Part shown: piece by piece, positions 17,464 through 26,594 of the stretch
Position numbering within the stretch: position 1 is the first letter of the stretch
Layout of the letters: the number at the start of each line of letters is the position of its first letter
Source of the DNA: CAZLLE01 sp964560425
GTDB taxonomy: Bacteria; Campylobacterota; Campylobacteria; Campylobacterales; QNZT01
Length of the DNA stretch: 64,000 nt
Reading direction: 5' to 3'
Assembly (NCBI GenBank): GCA_964560425.1
Contig: CAZLLE010000033.1
Span: 30,726 to 94,725 of the forward strand
Notes under the pieces: model-generated
Database searches by the model: none
Seen by the model: only the letters and a program-made list of their open reading frames with translations
Told to the model about the DNA's origin: nothing
Made by a program: the position numbers and the translations under genes

Positions 17464-18717
17464 TTAAGCAATTTCCTTCTCAAATGATTCTTTTAAAATC
17501 ACCTTTCCAAGCTCAACTCCGGGTTGATCATAAGTATTTACATCCAAAAAATGTCCTGTCAGAGAAGTTAGAAGCTCATAATAAAAAATCATCTCTCCAA
17601 CACTCTTTTCAGATAGCCTATCAATCTCAATCCTATCTACATCAATTCCCTGCTCCATAATACTCTGCATAGTTGCATCACATTGAGCATTGATAAGTGT
17701 ACTAAATTTATTATTATTAATATAATCTGTCTTTTCAAGATGAGGAATAGAGATATTAGGGATAGTTAAATCATTATCAAAATCTTTGAGTTTAATCATA
17801 GTCATGCTCTTATTTATAGGACCCTCAATCACAAGCTGTAAAAATGAGTGCTGATCTACAGAACCTACAATACCAATAGGAGTCAGCCCTACTCTCTCTT
17901 TGTCTCTATTATATTTACCAAGAGATTCTCCCCAAAGCTGAACATACCAATCATTAAAATATTTAAATGAACTAGTATATGAAAATAGAACATTAATAGG
18001 CATAATATCATCATTGATAGCATAGTGATACGCTTTTTCTACCAAAGAGTTTTCTCTTCTATCAAAAAATGATTTTTTTAACTCATAAGCACCATCAAGC
18101 ATAGCATCAATATCATATCCTAATATTGCAAGTGGCAATAATCCCACAGCACTAAATACAGAAAATCTTCCACCAACATTGAGAGGAAGATAGAATGTTT
18201 TAAGATTAAAATCAGAAGCAAAAGCATCAAGAGGAGAACCTTTATCAGTAATACAGATAAAATGTTGTTGAAATTTTTCCATCTCAAAAGATAGTTGATA
18301 TTTGCTCATAAGATATTTAACAGAAGATGTTGTCTCTATTGTAGAGCCTGATTTTGAAATCATAATAAATATACTCTCTTCAAATAGAACATCTCTCATA
18401 TTTCTCTCTATCTCATTTGGATCCACATTCTCCATAAAAATCAGATTTTTATCGTTTCTATTTTTTGTGTGTGAGAGCATATAATCAATAGCTTTTGTCC
18501 CCAAAGATGATCCACCAATACCAATAACTACAACATTCTTAATTTTTTCAAGATCATAAGATTTACAAAAGGAGTGAATTACCTCTCTATTTTCAATAGA
18601 TTCAGGCAAAAGATAATAACCAACATCTCCACCTCTTAATTCACGCGCCAACGCATCATAACCTTGATTTAACAACTCTTTACTTATACCACTTTCAAAA
18701 AATAGTTCTCTTTTCAT
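17464..18717 (-). CDS. pgi: Glucose-6-phosphate isomerase
   Basis: Interconverts glucose 6-phosphate and fructose 6-phosphate. 417 residues, the compact length of Campylobacterota and archaeal-like bacterial PGIs rather than the 550-residue type. Signatures: VVIGIGGSSLGTKA near 62-75, MISKSGSTIETTSS near 118-131, GGRFSVFSAVGLLPLA near 185-200, and QLWGESLGKYN near 265. ATG at 18717. It sits first in the glucosylglycerate gene string and could supply gluconeogenic glucose 6-phosphate for it. Confidence 0.95.
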   Translation of the reverse strand: MKRELFFESGISKELLNQGYDALARELRGGDVGYYLLPESIENREVIHSFCKSYDLEKIKNVVVIGIGGSSLGTKAIDYMLSHTKNRNDKNLIFMENVDPNEIERNMRDVLFEESIFIMISKSGSTIETTSSVKYLMSKYQLSFEMEKFQQHFICITDKGSPLDAFASDFNLKTFYLPLNVGGRFSVFSAVGLLPLAILGYDIDAMLDGAYELKKSFFDRRENSLVEKAYHYAINDDIMPINVLFSYTSSFKYFNDWYVQLWGESLGKYNRDKERVGLTPIGIVGSVDQHSFLQLVIEGPINKSMTMIKLKDFDNDLTIPNISIPHLEKTDYINNNKFSTLINAQCDATMQSIMEQGIDVDRIEIDRLSEKSVGEMIFYYELLTSLTGHFLDVNTYDQPGVELGKVILKESFEKEIA

Positions 18718-18729
18718 CTTTTTTCCCTC

Positions 18730-19824
18730 TTAAAAATTTGCTATTACATCAGAAAAAATTTTCTCCAAATTTTCTACCTCTTCTGCTCCTACTCTCTCAT
18801 TTGGAGCATGAATCGTATCGTTTATTGGACCAAATTCCACAGTATCAACACCAAATTCACCAAAAAATCTAGCGTCACTTGTACCTCCAGCAGTAGATAG
18901 CTTAGGATCAATATCGACAATATTTTGTATTGAATTAGTGATATCTTGAACTATTTTAGAATCTCTTTTTGTAACAAATGGCTTTGCAGATTGATTCAGT
19001 TGCAAAGTATAATCCATATCCTTAAAGTAGGAGTCTACAAACTTCGATACAGTAGTTTTATCTGTTTTTGTAGAGTTTCTCACATTAAACATCATCTTAA
19101 GCTTACCAGGGGTAACATTGGTCACCTCCATGCCAGCTCTAATATCTGTAATTACAAATTGACTAGGGGCGAAACTTTCATCACCATCATCCAAATTTAC
19201 ACCAGCCATGTGTGGTAAAACTTGTGCTACTTTGTGAATTGGATTTTTAGATTTTTCAGGATATGCAGCATGACCTTGTAGCCCTATTTTCTCAATAATA
19301 CCATTGATAGAGCCTCTTCGTCCAATCTTGATTGCATCTCCAAAAACCTCTTCACAAGTTGGTTCAGCAACAATTGCAAAATCAGGTAAAAAATCAATAT
19401 CTTTAAGATACTCCAAAACCTTGATCGTTCCATAAGTAGCATCACCCTCTTCATCACTCGTCAAAAGAATAGAGAGAGTACCATTAAAAGAGGTTGCATC
19501 ATGACAAGCTTTTAAAAATGCACTTAGTCCTGATTTCATATCTTGAGCACCACGAGCATAAATATAACCACCTTTAGTAGTTGGAGTAAAAGGATCACTA
19601 TCCCAACCATCTCCAGGAGGAACAACATCAATATGTCCCGCAAAACATAGATGTGAACCTTCAGAAAATTTCTTGTATAAAAATAGGTTTTTTACCCCGC
19701 CCTCTTCTATTCTAATAACTTCAAAATCACTTAAATACCCCTCAATAAAATCAAAAGCACCATCATCTTTGGGTGTAATTGACTCAAAGGAGAGTATCTT
19801 GTCAAAAAGTTCAATGATATTCAT
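18730..19824 (-). CDS. dapE: Succinyl-diaminopimelate desuccinylase
   Basis: Zinc peptidase-fold enzyme of lysine and peptidoglycan diaminopimelate synthesis. 364 residues; M20 family landmarks are FAGHIDVVPPGDGW (first metal His-Asp) near 61, GAQDMKSGLSAF near 92, SDEEGDATYGT near 125 (catalytic Glu) and STAGGTSDARFF near 310. AAGG-type ribosome site before ATG 19824. Same orientation as pgi with a 12-base gap. Confidence 0.95.
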   Translation of the reverse strand: MNIIELFDKILSFESITPKDDGAFDFIEGYLSDFEVIRIEEGGVKNLFLYKKFSEGSHLCFAGHIDVVPPGDGWDSDPFTPTTKGGYIYARGAQDMKSGLSAFLKACHDATSFNGTLSILLTSDEEGDATYGTIKVLEYLKDIDFLPDFAIVAEPTCEEVFGDAIKIGRRGSINGIIEKIGLQGHAAYPEKSKNPIHKVAQVLPHMAGVNLDDGDESFAPSQFVITDIRAGMEVTNVTPGKLKMMFNVRNSTKTDKTTVSKFVDSYFKDMDYTLQLNQSAKPFVTKRDSKIVQDITNSIQNIVDIDPKLSTAGGTSDARFFGEFGVDTVEFGPINDTIHAPNERVGAEEVENLEKIFSDVIANF

Positions 19825-19836
19825 TAAAAACCTTGA

Positions 19837-20184
19837 CTATTCTGGATTCTCAAAAAATACATATGAAGTTGAGTAATCACTAAATTCAAAATAGACTCTT
19901 TTTTCAGTTTTTTTATCTACTTTACCATCAAGATTTGCATCTAAAACACCATAACCATATCTATATGGTCTATTAGTATGATCCCCATCTGTACTTATAG
20001 CAGTAGAGAGCTTATCAATTTTCATAAATCTCTTAACCAATTTATCACCAGCATAAATCTCTAATATACCATCAGTTCCTGTCCAATTCTGAACAGCACG
20101 CCCCAACTTATTTTGTGTCTCTTGAGTACAACCACCAAAACCAAACATCAAAGCTATTAAACTCAATCCAATTAATTTTTTCAT
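19837..20184 (-). CDS. Small lipoprotein with a calcium-loop-like motif
   Basis: 115 residues with a lipoprotein signal peptide (MKKLIGLSLIALMFGFGGC, lipidated Cys19). Near residue 82 it has DANLDGKVDKKTE, which resembles an EF-hand/dockerin calcium loop but with the final acidic residue one place late. I do not recognise the family. A strong AGGAG site precedes the ATG, and a terminator for the upstream gene lies just before it, so it may be the first gene of the dapE-pgi-glucosylglycerate string. Confidence 0.75.
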   Translation of the reverse strand: MKKLIGLSLIALMFGFGGCTQETQNKLGRAVQNWTGTDGILEIYAGDKLVKRFMKIDKLSTAISTDGDHTNRPYRYGYGVLDANLDGKVDKKTEKRVYFEFSDYSTSYVFFENPE

Positions 20185-20196
20185 AATTTCTCCTAT

Positions 20197-20232
20197 AAAA
20201 ATTTGTCAATCATGTTAGCGTAACATCGACAA
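20197..20232 (-). terminator. Rho-independent terminator after membrane protein gene
   Basis: On the minus strand an interrupted stem (TTGTC/GACAA outer, ATGTTA/TAACAT inner, GCG-type loop) is followed by a T5 run at 20201-20197. It ends the AAA/membrane pair transcript and separates it from the lipoprotein gene. Confidence 0.7.
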
Positions 20233-20245
20233 AAGATCAATTATT

Positions 20246-20794
20246 TTAAATATTTTCTACTACAAACAACATATTTTGAAAAAATACGATCAAAATTAAT
20301 AATATTCCTAAAGAATAAAATATAGAGATAAAAAATCTAACTCTAATTTTACTCTCAAGACTCATATCCCATATATCCCAAAAATACTCATTTTTTGACT
20401 CTGTTGCCAAAGCTTTATCACAATAGAGTTCACTATAAACTCCTCTATCTTCTAACTTTTCTGATTCAAGATAAGATACTAACTCCCTTTTCCCCCTGCC
20501 CATCTGCAAAAAATGGCTAAAAGATCTATTCTCATTAATAATAGGAGGTACAAAAATATTATATAAAACATTACCAATCAAAAAAAATAGAGCAGAAAAG
20601 TAGAAAAGCACCCATGAGAAAGGAAGTACAAAATCAAAATTAATAATATGATAATCTTTAAAAGATGATAATATTTTGGCAACAATAGGTACAACTACAA
20701 CCCACACCAAAATAGTTTTTACAAATTTCATTTTGCTAATATTAGAGATTTTTTTCCAATCTAAAATATATTTTTTTTTATCTCTTAAACTCAT
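20246..20794 (-). CDS. Membrane protein paired with AAA ATPase
   Basis: 182 residues, unrecognised. Three hydrophobic segments can be seen: about 24-42 (FVKTILVWVVVVPIVAKI), 57-82 and 153-175. Between the second and third lies a charged cytoplasmic or periplasmic loop of about 70 residues with many Glu, Lys and Tyr. It begins 4 bases inside the end of the AAA ATPase gene, so the two are translationally coupled and probably act together. A terminator follows. Confidence 0.75.
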   Translation of the reverse strand: MSLRDKKKYILDWKKISNISKMKFVKTILVWVVVVPIVAKILSSFKDYHIINFDFVLPFSWVLFYFSALFFLIGNVLYNIFVPPIINENRSFSHFLQMGRGKRELVSYLESEKLEDRGVYSELYCDKALATESKNEYFWDIWDMSLESKIRVRFFISIFYSLGILLILIVFFQNMLFVVENI

Positions 20795-21963
20795 TTTTTG
20801 TAAATAACCTCTTTCTCACCAATAAATAGTCTACTATTTATCAAAATTTTTAATCTACTATCAACTAATCTAAATTTATCACGATTATTAATCTTTTTCA
20901 AAATTGGCTTATTACCTTTTGATAGACCAGAAAAAATCATACTCATATTGATAGTCCCTTTTTTGAAAGTAGTAGGAAAATATTTTCTATATAGACCAAT
21001 CAAATCTTGATTTGTAAAAATATTACTTGTATCAATTTTACCAAGCAGAAAAATAACCTGATTTGTTTTTTTGACCCTAGAAGTAGGCGTTAAAAAATGT
21101 TCATCAAATACTATTTCTACTTCTGAGTAGTGGGCATAAATCCACTTTTTTGATGATTCATACAGAAGCTCTTTTTCATACTTTTTACAATTATTCATAA
21201 TCTCATGAGCTAGATAAAAAAGAAATTGTTGCACTCTCAAAGGAATCAAATCTGTAACTTTTTGTATATATTCAGATATCTCTTTTAGAGAGCTATTTGA
21301 GATATGAAAAAATAGTTTTTCAACAAGTGTTTTTCTCAAAAATTCATTTAACTCAGACACCTCAAAACCATCAAGTGTAGGTACTTCTCTAATCCTATTG
21401 GCAATTGGCTCAAAAAGTATACTCATTCCACTAAAAAACTCTTTGAGAGAACTAGGAATACCAACTAAAAGATAACGAATATTATAAGCAGAGAGTTCTC
21501 TATTATCCAAGCTATGAATTAATAAAATTAGCTCATTTTTATATCTTGGATCTATACCAATAGACTCCAAATGCTCTAAATTATCAAAAACAATAAAAGA
21601 TGGATTTCGTTGTGTATGATTTTTTTCATTAAGCTTACTATAACAGACATCTAAAATCTCATTTTTAACAATTTTTCCACTGCTACCCAATATTTTTTTC
21701 TCAAGCATACAAAAAAGAGAGTCATACATAATGATTTCAGCCAAATTAATAACAATAAAATTAATTTTTCTTGTAGCAAAAAAGATCTCATAAAGCCAAG
21801 TTTTTCCACTTCCACTCTCACCAGATATAAAAATATTGGTTTTGGTTTTCATGCAACTTGCTAGAACATCATCATATTTTTTTCTTGGAATATAGATATT
21901 TTGGTCAGAGAAATCACCTCTAGGAACAAAAACATCTTCTATTTGAGGTCTATCAATAACCAT
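20791..21963 (-). CDS. AAA ATPase, Orc/Cdc6-like architecture
   Basis: 390 residues. Walker A GESGSGKT at 48-55, Walker B FIVFDNLEHL at 123-132 (with Asn after the Asp rather than Glu), and a sensor-1-like RYLLVGIPSS near 163-172. After a helical lid region the C-terminal 100 residues look like a winged-helix (TNQDLIGLYRKYFP with a downstream basic strand pair). The IFTNQ-type domain suggests protein or DNA binding. I do not recognise a named family. It lacks membrane segments and is coupled to the membrane protein that follows. Confidence 0.75.
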   Translation of the reverse strand: MVIDRPQIEDVFVPRGDFSDQNIYIPRKKYDDVLASCMKTKTNIFISGESGSGKTWLYEIFFATRKINFIVINLAEIIMYDSLFCMLEKKILGSSGKIVKNEILDVCYSKLNEKNHTQRNPSFIVFDNLEHLESIGIDPRYKNELILLIHSLDNRELSAYNIRYLLVGIPSSLKEFFSGMSILFEPIANRIREVPTLDGFEVSELNEFLRKTLVEKLFFHISNSSLKEISEYIQKVTDLIPLRVQQFLFYLAHEIMNNCKKYEKELLYESSKKWIYAHYSEVEIVFDEHFLTPTSRVKKTNQVIFLLGKIDTSNIFTNQDLIGLYRKYFPTTFKKGTINMSMIFSGLSKGNKPILKKINNRDKFRLVDSRLKILINSRLFIGEKEVIYKK

Positions 21964-22032
21964 AATTTTCTCCTGCTATTAAATTGAAGAGAAGATTATA
22001 AATAAAAATTGTGTAAAAATCGTTTGGAGAGA

Positions 22033-22057
22033 AAGAGATACCAAAAAGGTATCTCTT
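22033..22057 (-). terminator. Terminator after secreted repeat protein
   Basis: 10-bp perfect stem 22033-22042 / 22048-22057 around a 5-base A/T loop, lying just 3' of the secreted protein stop on the minus strand. The T run after it is weak. Confidence 0.55.
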
Positions 22058-22063
22058 GGAGAG

Positions 22064-23308
22064 TTATTTAGATGAAAGTTTTATATTATCTAAATACCCA
22101 CCACCACTATAAAAAGTTTTAACTTTGATAATTTTATTACCTGGCTCAAGCTGTTGAAGATAAGCATTTAGATCAACTCTAAAATGTTCCCAAAGATTGA
22201 TATCTGTATAACCAAAACCTCTTACTTGTTCAATTGGAGATGGATATATAAGCTCAACATTTCCATCACCATAATCATTGATATAGGCATCAACATCTTC
22301 ATGATTTAGAAAAGAGTCCCAAGTCATTCCTCTTATACCATTCGTAGTCTCAACAATAACACCCATTCCATAGTGTGCCATATAACCAGCAGGAGCATAA
22401 GCATGAATACCACCGATATGACCACCTGCAGCACCAACGCCACCAATATCTACCTCTAGAATAGTCTGTTTATCATTATTCATAGGCAATTGGTATTCTG
22501 AACTATTATGTGTATTTGTCTCCCAATTTGTTGTAAGTTTTACTGCACCATTAATAGCTTTTGGTTGAAATATTCCTGAAACTGTCTTCCATTTAGAAGA
22601 GATTCCATTATTTGCATCTTCATATATTGTGGAATCATTATTATTACCATTATCACCAGAAATTACTACAAATGATTTACTAGCTTCTTCATCATAAGAA
22701 CCCTTAAAAAAAGCTCTCATCTCATAATTACCAATAGGTAGAGGATCAAAAATTAACGAACCACTTTTTTTACCCTTAGTCCATTTTAGATCAATACGAT
22801 TATCCAAATTACTTTGACTACCTGCAGGATATATACCAATCCAATCCTCTGAATCTCCTAACATATTTGAGAACTTTACAGTAATCTTCTGATTTGGTTT
22901 ATAACTAGAGTGGTTTGTTATAAGAGTTACATCATTTGCCTCACCAACTTCATCTACAAAAAAATGAATCTCTGCTTGCTTTTCAAAACTATTTTTAAAA
23001 AATGCTCTTACCTGATATTTACCAGATGGAATATCTTTTAATACTACTGAACCATTAACAGTTCCACCACTCCAACTCCAAGCTACAACATTATCCCAAT
23101 CATTACTTGCACCATATTCGTAAACACCAATCCAATCATCACTATCACCTAACATATTTTTGAATGAAGCAATAACATTTTCACCAACAATATATCCATG
23201 TTTATCTGTTTTGATAGTTGTACCAGAAGGTTCAACTGTACCTGATGTAGCAGAAGCATTGACAATAAACATTGACAACATTGCTACTACAAACCATAAA
23301 TTTTTCAT
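22064..23308 (-). CDS. Secreted protein with two tandem immunoglobulin-like repeats
   Basis: 414 residues from ATG 23308, eight bases after AGAGGT (an in-frame GTG is too close to that site). A signal peptide ends near ASATSG. Two repeats of about 95 residues follow, each with GDSxDWIGxY, a central Trp/Asp-rich part, and a final YxxRAFFKxS strand (about residues 30-120 and 128-215); these read as beta-sandwich domains. The C-terminal 180 residues (from about 230) look like a separate beta-rich domain with a Gly-rich segment GGVGAAGGHIGG. No catalytic motif is evident. A binding role at the cell surface is only inference. Confidence 0.7.
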   Translation of the reverse strand: MKNLWFVVAMLSMFIVNASATSGTVEPSGTTIKTDKHGYIVGENVIASFKNMLGDSDDWIGVYEYGASNDWDNVVAWSWSGGTVNGSVVLKDIPSGKYQVRAFFKNSFEKQAEIHFFVDEVGEANDVTLITNHSSYKPNQKITVKFSNMLGDSEDWIGIYPAGSQSNLDNRIDLKWTKGKKSGSLIFDPLPIGNYEMRAFFKGSYDEEASKSFVVISGDNGNNNDSTIYEDANNGISSKWKTVSGIFQPKAINGAVKLTTNWETNTHNSSEYQLPMNNDKQTILEVDIGGVGAAGGHIGGIHAYAPAGYMAHYGMGVIVETTNGIRGMTWDSFLNHEDVDAYINDYGDGNVELIYPSPIEQVRGFGYTDINLWEHFRVDLNAYLQQLEPGNKIIKVKTFYSGGGYLDNIKLSSK

Positions 23309-23642
23309 ACTCACACACCTCTAAATTAATTTTTGGTACAAATAGTAACATATTTATTACATTTTAAAATAAAATATAAATTTATATTGTTTTTTTAAGC
23401 ACAAAGGAAATTAACTTTTTTGATAAGTATAATCCATTTTTCACATTTATTTCACTTTTTTATGTGATAATACAACCAACTTATCAGAAATAGAAAAATA
23501 AGACTCTTTAGAAAATAACTTTTTGATAAGTCTAAACAAACCCTTTTAGAAAAACTATCAAGCAACAGAGAAAAATCTATTCTCTTATTAACCAAGGTCA
23601 CTATTGTTGCTTGATAGATTAAAAATTTGATATTATTCTTTC
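23309..23642. other. 334-base non-coding region with repeats and inverted repeats
   Basis: Divergent intergenic region between the secreted protein and the flavoprotein. It holds two direct copies of AACTTTTTTGATAAGT-like sequence (23413-23428 and 23517-23531), a reversed ACTTATCA at 23479-23486 between them, and a long inverted repeat at 23555-23617. No open reading frame with a ribosome site was found. Both flanking promoters should be here. Confidence 0.6.
23555..23617 (+). repeat. 13-bp inverted repeat enclosing 37 bases
   Basis: CTATCAAGCAACA at 23555-23567 and its exact complement TGTTGCTTGATAG at 23605-23617. Inside, AGAGAA and TTCTCT form a second possible small stem. It lies 25 bases before the flavoprotein start and could be a structured leader, an operator pair, or a small mobile remnant. 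Confidence 0.55.
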
Positions 23643-24836
23643 ATGAAAAAACAAATCGCAATTATAGGTGCTGGAGCATCTGGGCTTATCGCTGCAATTA
23701 ATGCAGCAAAAAAGGGCTTACTCGTACATTTATATGAGAAAAATCATAAAGTTGGTAGAAAAATTTTAGCAACAGGTAATGGTAAATGTAATATATCAAA
23801 TCTAAATATTTCTCAAATAAACTATCATGGAAAGAACTCATCTTTTATAAAAACAGCCATGAAAGTATTTGATAATAACCAAGAGAAGAAATTTTTCTCT
23901 AATTTAGGGATAGAGCTTATAAAAGGCAAAAGTACAAAACTATATCCTATGTCAAGACAAGCTTCGAGTGTTGTCGATTTTCTGCTATTTGAAGCTCAAA
24001 GAGTGGGTGTAAAGATTATTCTATCTTCAGAAATAGACAAGATAGAGAAGAAAAATAGTAAATTTATTATTAATAGTGAAAGTTATCAATCAATTTTAAT
24101 TGCTACTGGCTCTTATGCTATGCCCAATTTAGGAAGTAGTGAGAGTGGATATACTCTTGCTAAATCTTTTAAACATACAATCATCAAACCTTTTGCTTCA
24201 CTTACACAACTTATCTCAAATGATAGAATCTTTTATGAAGCAAGTGGTGTGAAAATAGAGTCAAATTTAGAATTACTTGTTAATGGGAAGAAAAAACAAT
24301 CTATCTATGGAGATTTACTATTTACCAATTATGGTCTATCTGGTTCTGCTATTTTAGATTTAAGTCGTAATGCTTCATTTGCACTACAACAAAATCAAAA
24401 AGTAACTATCAAAATAGATCTACTGCCTCACATTGAGTTAAAAGAGTTGATTACATTATTACAAAAGAGACTCTATCTACTAAAATATCAAACTCCAAAT
24501 CTTTGGCTAAATGGTATTATCAATAAAAAATTGACAAATATAATTTTGAAAAAAGCAAAAATTATAAAACAGAATATTAATCAAAGAAATATAAAAGATA
24601 TAGCCTCTATTATAAAAAATTTAGAAGTAAACATTCATGACACAAAAGGAGCCAAGGGAGCAGAGGTTATGGCAGGAGGCATAAATACCGATGAAATTAA
24701 TCCGCAGACAATGGAATCAAAATTAGTAAAAGGTCTATTTTTTAGTGGGGAGGTAGTAGATATTGATGGAGATTGCGGAGGATACAATCTACATTGGGCT
24801 TGGGCTAGTGGATTTTTAGCGGCACAAAATATGTAA
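23643..24836 (+). CDS. HI0933-family FAD-dependent flavoprotein (BaiN/YhiN type)
   Basis: 397 residues of the BaiN/RdsA-like family of NAD(P)/FAD-dependent oxidoreductases. The N-terminal dinucleotide motif IGAGASGLIAAINAAKKG at 8-25 is followed by GRKILATGNGKCNISN near 38-53, the family signature, and the C-terminal FAD motif LFFSGEVVDIDGDCGGYNLHWAWASG near 365-390. Substrate unknown; members are often annotated only by family. It ends one base before the convergent fliQ stop. Confidence 0.9.
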   Translation: MKKQIAIIGAGASGLIAAINAAKKGLLVHLYEKNHKVGRKILATGNGKCNISNLNISQINYHGKNSSFIKTAMKVFDNNQEKKFFSNLGIELIKGKSTKLYPMSRQASSVVDFLLFEAQRVGVKIILSSEIDKIEKKNSKFIINSESYQSILIATGSYAMPNLGSSESGYTLAKSFKHTIIKPFASLTQLISNDRIFYEASGVKIESNLELLVNGKKKQSIYGDLLFTNYGLSGSAILDLSRNASFALQQNQKVTIKIDLLPHIELKELITLLQKRLYLLKYQTPNLWLNGIINKKLTNIILKKAKIIKQNINQRNIKDIASIIKNLEVNIHDTKGAKGAEVMAGGINTDEINPQTMESKLVKGLFFSGEVVDIDGDCGGYNLHWAWASGFLAAQNM

Positions 24837-25103
24837 TCAAAAGATAAACTCTGGAATTTTATTAATCATATTAGTAGTAAACTCTATCATGATGTTCATC
24901 ATCCATGGCATCAAAAATATTAAAATTGTTACAACAAGCAAAATTTTGGGTACAAAAGAGAGTGTCATCTCATTAATTTGTGTTGTAGCTTGAAAAATAC
25001 TAATAAGTAAACCTGCAATCAAACCACCCATGAGCATTGGTAGTGAAAGAAGTAGAGCTATTTTAAAAGTCTCTACTCCAAGACCAATTAATTTAGCTTC
25101 CAT
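24837..25103 (-). CDS. fliQ: Flagellar export apparatus protein FliQ
   Basis: Small membrane component of the FliPQR export gate of the flagellar type III system. 88 residues with two hydrophobic hairpin helices (residues about 15-38 and 50-74) and the family signature LPMLMGGLIAGLLISIFQATTQINEMTL. Its ATG shares a base with the mqnD stop (TAATG). Confidence 0.95.
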   Translation of the reverse strand: MEAKLIGLGVETFKIALLLSLPMLMGGLIAGLLISIFQATTQINEMTLSFVPKILLVVTILIFLMPWMMNIMIEFTTNMINKIPEFIF

Positions 25104-25966
25104 TATGCAAACCTATAATCATTGTATTCAACAGGAACAAGATAATCTTTTACATCAATAAGTTCTGAAAAAAAGCCATGTTTATAGCCAAGTTCAAAAA
25201 GTCTATTAATTGCCTTAAGCTGAACTTCACTCATGCTCACAGAATCTTTATTTGCATACATATCCAGATATTTATCCAGTTTTTGAGCATCTACTCTAAT
25301 CAAATCTCTCTCTAATAACATCTTTGAGAGCATACTCTTATTTTTTTCTGCAACCTCAACAGCCTCAGTCAAAACTCTCTCATACTCAATAGCCCTAGTA
25401 ATAGGAAGTGATCTTCTAACTGCCATTCCCCCAAGAGGAAGGGGTAGATCTTCACAAGCCAACTCCTGCCAAATATCCCAAAGCTCTCTCTCTACTTCCA
25501 AAGAGTCATCATAAGTCAAAATACTCTCATGAATCAAAACTCCAGCATCAACCTCACCACTAATTACTGCCCCTTCTATATCCAAAAAGTTTTTGTAGAT
25601 AATCCTAGCATCAGGATAAGCTATTTTAAAAAGTAGGGCATTGGTTGTATATTTTCCACTTAGTGCAACTTTGAAATTTCTTTTTAGTTTTTTACCCTTC
25701 TGTTTTACCAATTTTGGACCATATCCCTCTCCAAAACTTACAGCAGTTCTCAATAGTGCATATTCATCTTTGATTAGAGGGTATAAACCAAAACTAATCG
25801 CACTAATATCATAGATATTTTCTAATGCTTTCACATTTAATGTCTCAATATCAAGAGCTAAATTATCAAATTGAACACCTTTCAAACCTACCCAGCCAAA
25901 CTTAATGGCATAAAACATAAAGATATCATCTGCATCTGGTGAATGTGCTACTGTTACAATTTTCAA
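25103..25966 (-). CDS. mqnD: 1,4-dihydroxy-6-naphthoate synthase (futalosine pathway)
   Basis: Converts cyclic de-hypoxanthine futalosine to 1,4-dihydroxy-6-naphthoate in menaquinone synthesis. 287 residues of periplasmic-binding-protein-like fold; begins MKIVTVAHSPDADDIFMFY, the MqnD N-terminal signature, with VSFGEGYGPKLV near 80 and AGVLIHES near 137 carrying the proposed catalytic His. The futalosine route is the menaquinone path of Campylobacterota. Confidence 0.94.
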   Translation of the reverse strand: MKIVTVAHSPDADDIFMFYAIKFGWVGLKGVQFDNLALDIETLNVKALENIYDISAISFGLYPLIKDEYALLRTAVSFGEGYGPKLVKQKGKKLKRNFKVALSGKYTTNALLFKIAYPDARIIYKNFLDIEGAVISGEVDAGVLIHESILTYDDSLEVERELWDIWQELACEDLPLPLGGMAVRRSLPITRAIEYERVLTEAVEVAEKNKSMLSKMLLERDLIRVDAQKLDKYLDMYANKDSVSMSEVQLKAINRLFELGYKHGFFSELIDVKDYLVPVEYNDYRFA

Positions 25967-26082
25967 ATCTACTCCTACGAACTAATTAAAAACATTTTAT
26001 TATAGTTGAGTTAAACAACTCTTGAATTTAATTAACTAATGGTATAATTTTTTAATTATTTTAAATTTTATAGGAGTTTTTA

Positions 26083-26562
26083 ATGCTAAAAGATATATCT
26101 AAGAAACTCACTATGAAAAAAACTTTTTTTGTTACTCAATTAGAGGGTTTTTTTAACTCCATATCTCAAGAGTATCAAGAGATTATATATAAATTAGAAG
26201 TTGAGAATAGACTTTTAGAAGAGAAAAATTCTAAATTAGAGAAAGATATAGCCAATTTAATCTCAATTCGTAAAAATCTAACAAAAGAGTTAGAAATTGA
26301 CCAACAACGCTTAGAAGATGCAACAAACACAAAAGCACATACTCACTACAATAGGCTTCTAAAAGAGAATGAAGATCTAAAAAATAGACTTACAGAACTA
26401 ACTTCCACAGATAACAAAGATGAGTTAGAACTACTAAAACAGAAAAATAAAAACCTACAGCACTATATATCCAAAGGTGCCAACGCTTACACACAAAATA
26501 TCATGGACCAAAAGAGCGAAGATATTATCAAAGAGATTCAACAAAATTTATCTAAAGATTGA
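26083..26562 (+). CDS. Coiled-coil protein, function unknown
   Basis: 159 residues, almost entirely predicted coiled coil, rich in Glu, Lys, Leu and Asn with heptad-like spacing (YKLEVENRLLEEKNSKLEKD, then LLKENEDLKNRL). No signal peptide, membrane segment or enzyme motif. AGGAG ribosome site before ATG. It lies directly upstream of recA in the same direction, 32 bases apart. I do not recognise a named family. Confidence 0.75.
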   Translation: MLKDISKKLTMKKTFFVTQLEGFFNSISQEYQEIIYKLEVENRLLEEKNSKLEKDIANLISIRKNLTKELEIDQQRLEDATNTKAHTHYNRLLKENEDLKNRLTELTSTDNKDELELLKQKNKNLQHYISKGANAYTQNIMDQKSEDIIKEIQQNLSKD

Positions 26563-26594
26563 TACAATACACCTTTAAATGAAGGATCACATGT

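Noticed and set aside
23309..23642. Inverted repeat as an insertion sequence or integron attC site
   Set aside because: No transposase or integrase reading frame and no target-site duplication are visible; kept as structured DNA of unknown role.
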